A DNA stretch of 64,000 bases from Elusimicrobiota bacterium (GTDB taxonomy: Bacteria > Elusimicrobiota > Elusimicrobia > UBA1565). More model-generated notes on the stretch are below. The model ran no database searches, was not told the DNA's origin, and saw nothing but the letters and a program-made list of their open reading frames with translations. Where the stretch lies: contig JBAZVI010000012.1 of the NCBI GenBank assembly GCA_041660925.1, forward strand, positions 22,962-86,961, given 5' to 3'. The letters are not shown here. Positions within the stretch are counted from its first letter, which is position 1.

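Noticed and set aside
56271..63350. Forward open frame of 2,359 codons, and others at 13167-16130, 16155-20999, 23673-26420 and 49935-55769
   Set aside because: They are in a different frame from the LamG/propeller coding frame, are extremely Arg/Pro/His/Leu-rich, and have no domain signature. They are shadows of the giant gene.
56203..63996. Possible CRISPR-like or satellite array
   Set aside because: The repeat unit is 1,299 bp, fully coding and in frame, with no short repeat/spacer pattern.

Overview
The window is GC-rich bacterial DNA dominated by one enormous gene. Secreted fibre-like proteins with jelly-roll tips, LamG/propeller repeats full of S-T-x-G turns, and the high GC together look most like Elusimicrobiota. 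Omnitrophota or another deep-branching Gram-negative group cannot be excluded, and no rRNA or tRNA is present to decide.

Layout. (1) 2-2894, + strand: the end of a MacAB-type ABC export operon (adaptor, ATPase, permease) with overlapping start and stop codons. (2) 2904-3984: a compact, visibly AT-richer mobile unit carrying a REP-associated (HUH/Y1) transposase on the minus strand, bounded by perfect 28-bp inverted repeats. Its right end lies 6 bp before the chosen start of mutY (3991-4968, +). (3) 5032-5580, +: a small membrane-anchored protein of unknown function, followed by hairpins that separate it from converging minus-strand genes. (4) 5658-10097, minus strand: a solo winged-helix protein resembling the DNA-binding half of an IS630-type transposase, then three paralogous secreted fibre proteins coupled by TGATG overlaps. 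(5) 10306-64000 and beyond, +: one uninterrupted reading frame of at least 17,898 codons, still open at the window edge.

The giant protein has an N-terminal export signal, a classical fibronectin type III domain, and then 38 modules. Thirty are LamG modules of about 1.3 kb, each an Ig/Fn3-like linker plus a concanavalin A-like LamG domain. Eight are propeller modules of about 1.7 kb, each carrying exactly seven kelch-like blades. Both module types appear to be built on the same Ig-like scaffold (ending in D-Y-A-G-N...V-D-T), with the LamG or the propeller inserted at different points. A seven-module block of about 10 kb (19582-29628) recurs in the same order at 34843-44814. The last six modules are all exactly 1,299 bp and closely similar, which points to recent tandem amplification.

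Reading the locus together: the fibre operon and the giant gene are divergently transcribed from a 208-bp AT-richer intergenic region, and both encode exported, carbohydrate- or protein-binding folds. A cell-surface adhesion or prey/polysaccharide-contact function is a reasonable inference but is not proven by the sequence. The long open frames on the opposite strand and in the other forward frames of the giant gene are treated as shadows.
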